64,000 nt of DNA from Setophaga petechia. Its lineage: Eukaryota > Chordata > Aves > Passeriformes > Parulidae. The stretch covers positions 27,891,121 to 27,955,120 of the forward strand of contig JANCRA010000004.1 of assembly GCA_024362935.1 (NCBI GenBank). The letters run 5' to 3'. Each line of letters starts with the position of its first letter. Positions within the stretch are counted from its first letter, which is position 1. Position numbers and translations under genes: made by a program. This document shows, one piece after another, positions 60,776-64,000 of the stretch. Below the pieces are notes generated by a model, which was not told the origin of the DNA, did not search any database, and saw only the letters and a list, made by a program, of their open reading frames with translations.

Positions 60776-63485
60776 CTCTGAGATAATCATCCACTTTGGC
60801 TCCTATCCAGGTGGATTCACCTTTCTTTCTGCACTCCACAAGAAACACCAACACTGAATACCCAGTTTTTGAGAAAAAAAAAAGAAAATTTGATTCATAA
60901 ATGGCTAGATACCTGAAGATACAAGAGTATTTTCAGACCAAGTAGTAATAATTGTATATATGTTTAATCACTTTTTAGAATACTTATTTCTCCATAAGAT
61001 ATAAATATTTATTTAATTGACTTTATGCAATAGTCAAAAAAGCCCATAAAGCCAACTGAACACATCACAGTTTACAAGAGTCTCAGTTTGAGATACTCAG
61101 AATTTAAAATCACCTGTTAAAAAAAAAAAAGGGCAAATATATTTTTTTCTGCATAAATACATAAATTTAGATAATTTTCAGATTCATGGAATAAAACACT
61201 TCCAGTGCTCAAAACCTCTATGAAAATACATATACTATGATTTTGTGTCAAAAACACTGCAGGATTTTTTCCTAAGCTATCTTATTTTTCTTTTTTAATG
61301 CCTTCCCAGCTTTTTCCATTTTTGTCTTCAAACAATCTTTTTTACTTAGGTATAAATAGAAGAGCATGATCTTTCTCACCACAACTCTTTATTATGGCAA
61401 ATTTCTGCTCTAGCATTTTTAGACTAATATAAATTTATATCCAACACAAAAGGGTTTAAGGGCAATATTCTGAGTAATTAAACTAATGATATTTCCACCA
61501 TAAGCAAGTCACATTTTCCCACATTGTTCCCACATTATGAAGACATAATTTTTCACCTACGATACATACTTTGGCTTATGGAACGCTGAGGAAGACACCA
61601 TTGTTCCAAAATTTACTGTTTTATGGTAAAATTTAGGGTACTAAGCATAAAGCGTTCATGAAATGGACAGGTAATCTATAAAGAATATCCACGAGATACA
61701 GTTTCCTAAGCTTATGAAAGAACTGAAGACTGTAGTAACAGAAAATGAATGTGAAAGTTGCTGAAATGCAAATTATGTCTTTGTAAAGGTGTGTATGACA
61801 ACATTGAGCTTAGAGGACATCAATGGCACTGTAACATCTTGGCAGGTGGTGGGAGTCCAGTAAAGTGACTCCTTCCACAAGCAAATCAGAATTCCAAATA
61901 AACTGAGAAATATCATCCCACTAAGGAGGGTAGACTGAAGCCTAAGACTCACGATTACTTGCACAGAACATTTTCCTAAATAAAAAACAGTCTCCCTAAT
62001 TCTTCATCCTCTGTTTTATTTAATCCTGATACAAAGATGAGTGATTTACAGTTTATTTGAATCACATTAGAAAATGGAAGGGATGTTGGCAGATCTCCCA
62101 AAATACACATGAGTAGCTAAGGAAACTACACTATTATACATACCACATAATATTTCCAGATGAAATGATACCTTTACAGCCTAATTTAATCCAATTTGCA
62201 TCTCATCTTTCATCCTATTTTTTTTCTTAAGGTAGAAAAATCCATCCAGAAACATGTAAAATAAATTGATTTGGTTCACATTCTCTTGAAATTACCTTAG
62301 GAACAAGGAATGAACAACTGCCAATCCAGGAATGAAGCAGTATTAGCTTTGTAACATTGTCACAATGTGCACATTGTCCTCTCCTCTGAAATCAGTGGGT
62401 TTTTAAGACCCATTGAGAGTATGTTAGCATGTTTGTGAAAAAGTGAAAGACACCAAGCAAGGCTTACTTGAGAGTAAGATTGGTGAAACTATCAACTTCA
62501 CAAAGACTGACTGGACTGAGAGGGGACTTGGACTGTGCTCGAATCTTTTACTTTATTCCAAAGCAGACCCTAAGTTCTTCCAGCAAACACTCACTGCTCT
62601 GCACTGGTTTTCAGTGAAACACTGCTCAGACACAGCACTTTCTAGTCATTCAAGTGCTCACCTAAAGGAAACAAGGGAAAATAAATTCTCTTCAAAGGCC
62701 TAGCCAAGCTATTGCCCCTTCTCATCAACTATTAAAAGGCTAGCTTCACTTGTAGGAAGACTTGCAACATTTTTGTAAAATGAGCATTATTAATAACACC
62801 TTGCTTAAGCTGGTTTTGTCATTGGAGACAGAATCATTTCTCAGGACTTCTGGAAGATTCTAGAGAAGAGGATGACTAATACACTTGGTACTTTTAATGT
62901 GGTTTTTAATTGGGTGTTATTAAAGCTGGTTATTCCCATACCTGTTTTGGGTCTATTCCAAAAGAAAAATTTTAAAAATAGGAGGTTACAAGCAAATCAA
63001 AATAACTAAAGATGTCTGAAGGAAAGAAGAAGGTTGATGGGAAGGAAGGGCTTAGGAACTGTTTCTAATGATGTCAACAATATGCCCAAACTTTGAAGCA
63101 GAACTGTCCAATGGTTCTTTGTAACAAAACCTGATGCCTTACTATGACACAGAAACACCTGAGCTAACATTCCAACTAGTTTTGCTTCTATGGAGAATTT
63201 TGTGCCCGCATTAAAAAAGAAATAAATAAATGAGAGAAAATGAGGCCATTTCCTAGGTATGCTGGAAACTAACAATTGATTGTATACCAGTGAATAACTT
63301 AAGAACATGGGGATCTATTTTTTCTTCCTTTCTTTTTTTCTGAAGGAAATATACAGTTCTTACCACGTAGAAATGTTTGAGATGTGATTAATTACTTCCT
63401 CAGACAGATACTGCCTGTGGCTCTGCAAAGGAAGGAAGTAACTGGAACTCCTTTTTCAGCAAGAAATAAACCAAGCACTGTCACA

Positions 63486-63545
63486 CCAAAAAAAAAAAAA
63501 AAAAAACCAAAAAAAAAAAAACCAAAAAAAAAACCAAAAAAACCC
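63486..63545. repeat. A-rich simple repeat with CC interruptions
   Basis: About 60 bp of long A-runs interrupted by CC, ending in CCCC. The 60-residue Lys-rich open frame over it is an artefact of the repeat. Confidence 0.92.
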
Positions 63546-64000
63546 CTCTCTCTTTTATGTCTGTAGCCTTAAAAGCTCAAACATAACAAAAGAGAGAATT
63601 GCGACCAACTTGCCAGGCAAACAAACCTATCAGATGCAGTTAAAAATTAAACATGGCCCTTTTTCATCAAAAGTAGTGTGTACTTCAGTGCGAATAAAAC
63701 AACTGGTAGCAATACAGTGCTACTGACAGGAATACTACTACAATTTTTTTTCCAGAATAGATGTCAAATTCTAAACTTCTAAAATATTTCACCAGTTTCA
63801 GAAAGTAGTGAAGAGTTGAGAAATGGAATGTACCAGATCTTCTTTCCAAATAGGAGGGACTTAGTCCCATGCTGATAATTAGCAGCAAGGTGGTTACATG
63901 TGCAAACAGAAACACATCTTTGTTTTACTGACTTATGGACCAAATTTAAAGGAAGATTCCATTAAAAACCTCCCAATATGCACATTTAGGGTAAGAAATC

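Overview
The window is vertebrate nuclear DNA, almost certainly avian. It is intron-rich, AT-rich in non-coding parts, and carries several 5'-truncated LINEs that match bird CR1 elements in their 3' reverse-transcriptase/tail region. The only protein-coding gene I can support is ROR2, the receptor tyrosine kinase-like orphan receptor 2 (a WNT5A co-receptor), on the minus strand. Chicken ROR2 lies, as I recall, on chromosome Z, so this may be a Z-linked window; that is inference, not seen in the sequence. ROR2 layout, in transcript order from right to left: the end of intron 2 (64000 to 55207); exon 3, Ig domain (55206-54919); exon 4, a 31-bp mini-exon (53849-53819); a 20.5-kb intron 4; exon 5, first part of the Frizzled-type CRD (33277-33150); exon 6, rest of the CRD (29763-29449); exon 7, kringle (27766-27521); exon 8, transmembrane (25908-25706); exon 9, the whole kinase domain and C-terminal tail (24037-22595); then a 3'UTR of about 1 kb, possibly 1.9 kb. 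All splice sites are GT-AG, and every split codon joins to give a continuous 883-residue reading frame. That is about one residue shorter than the matching part of human ROR2. Exons 1 and 2 (signal peptide and short acidic linker) were not found and should lie beyond the right edge. Positions 1 to about 20700 lie downstream of ROR2 and are intergenic, with no convincing gene. They contain microsatellites, an A/C-rich repeat with a strong G-quadruplex pattern on the minus strand (15277-15311), and a GC-richer patch at 14230-14960 followed by an AT-rich patch full of homeodomain/POU-like motifs. The large introns carry three substantial CR1 fragments (45030-45808, 51870-53312, 57310-57926), a short CR1 tail (44978-45025), possible ancient MIR-like SINE remnants, and simple repeats. 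I saw no bacterial genes, CRISPR array, tRNA, rRNA or intact mobile element. I did not find a new biological system; the notable points are about gene structure, pseudokinase motifs, alternative 3' ends, repeats and candidate regulatory DNA.
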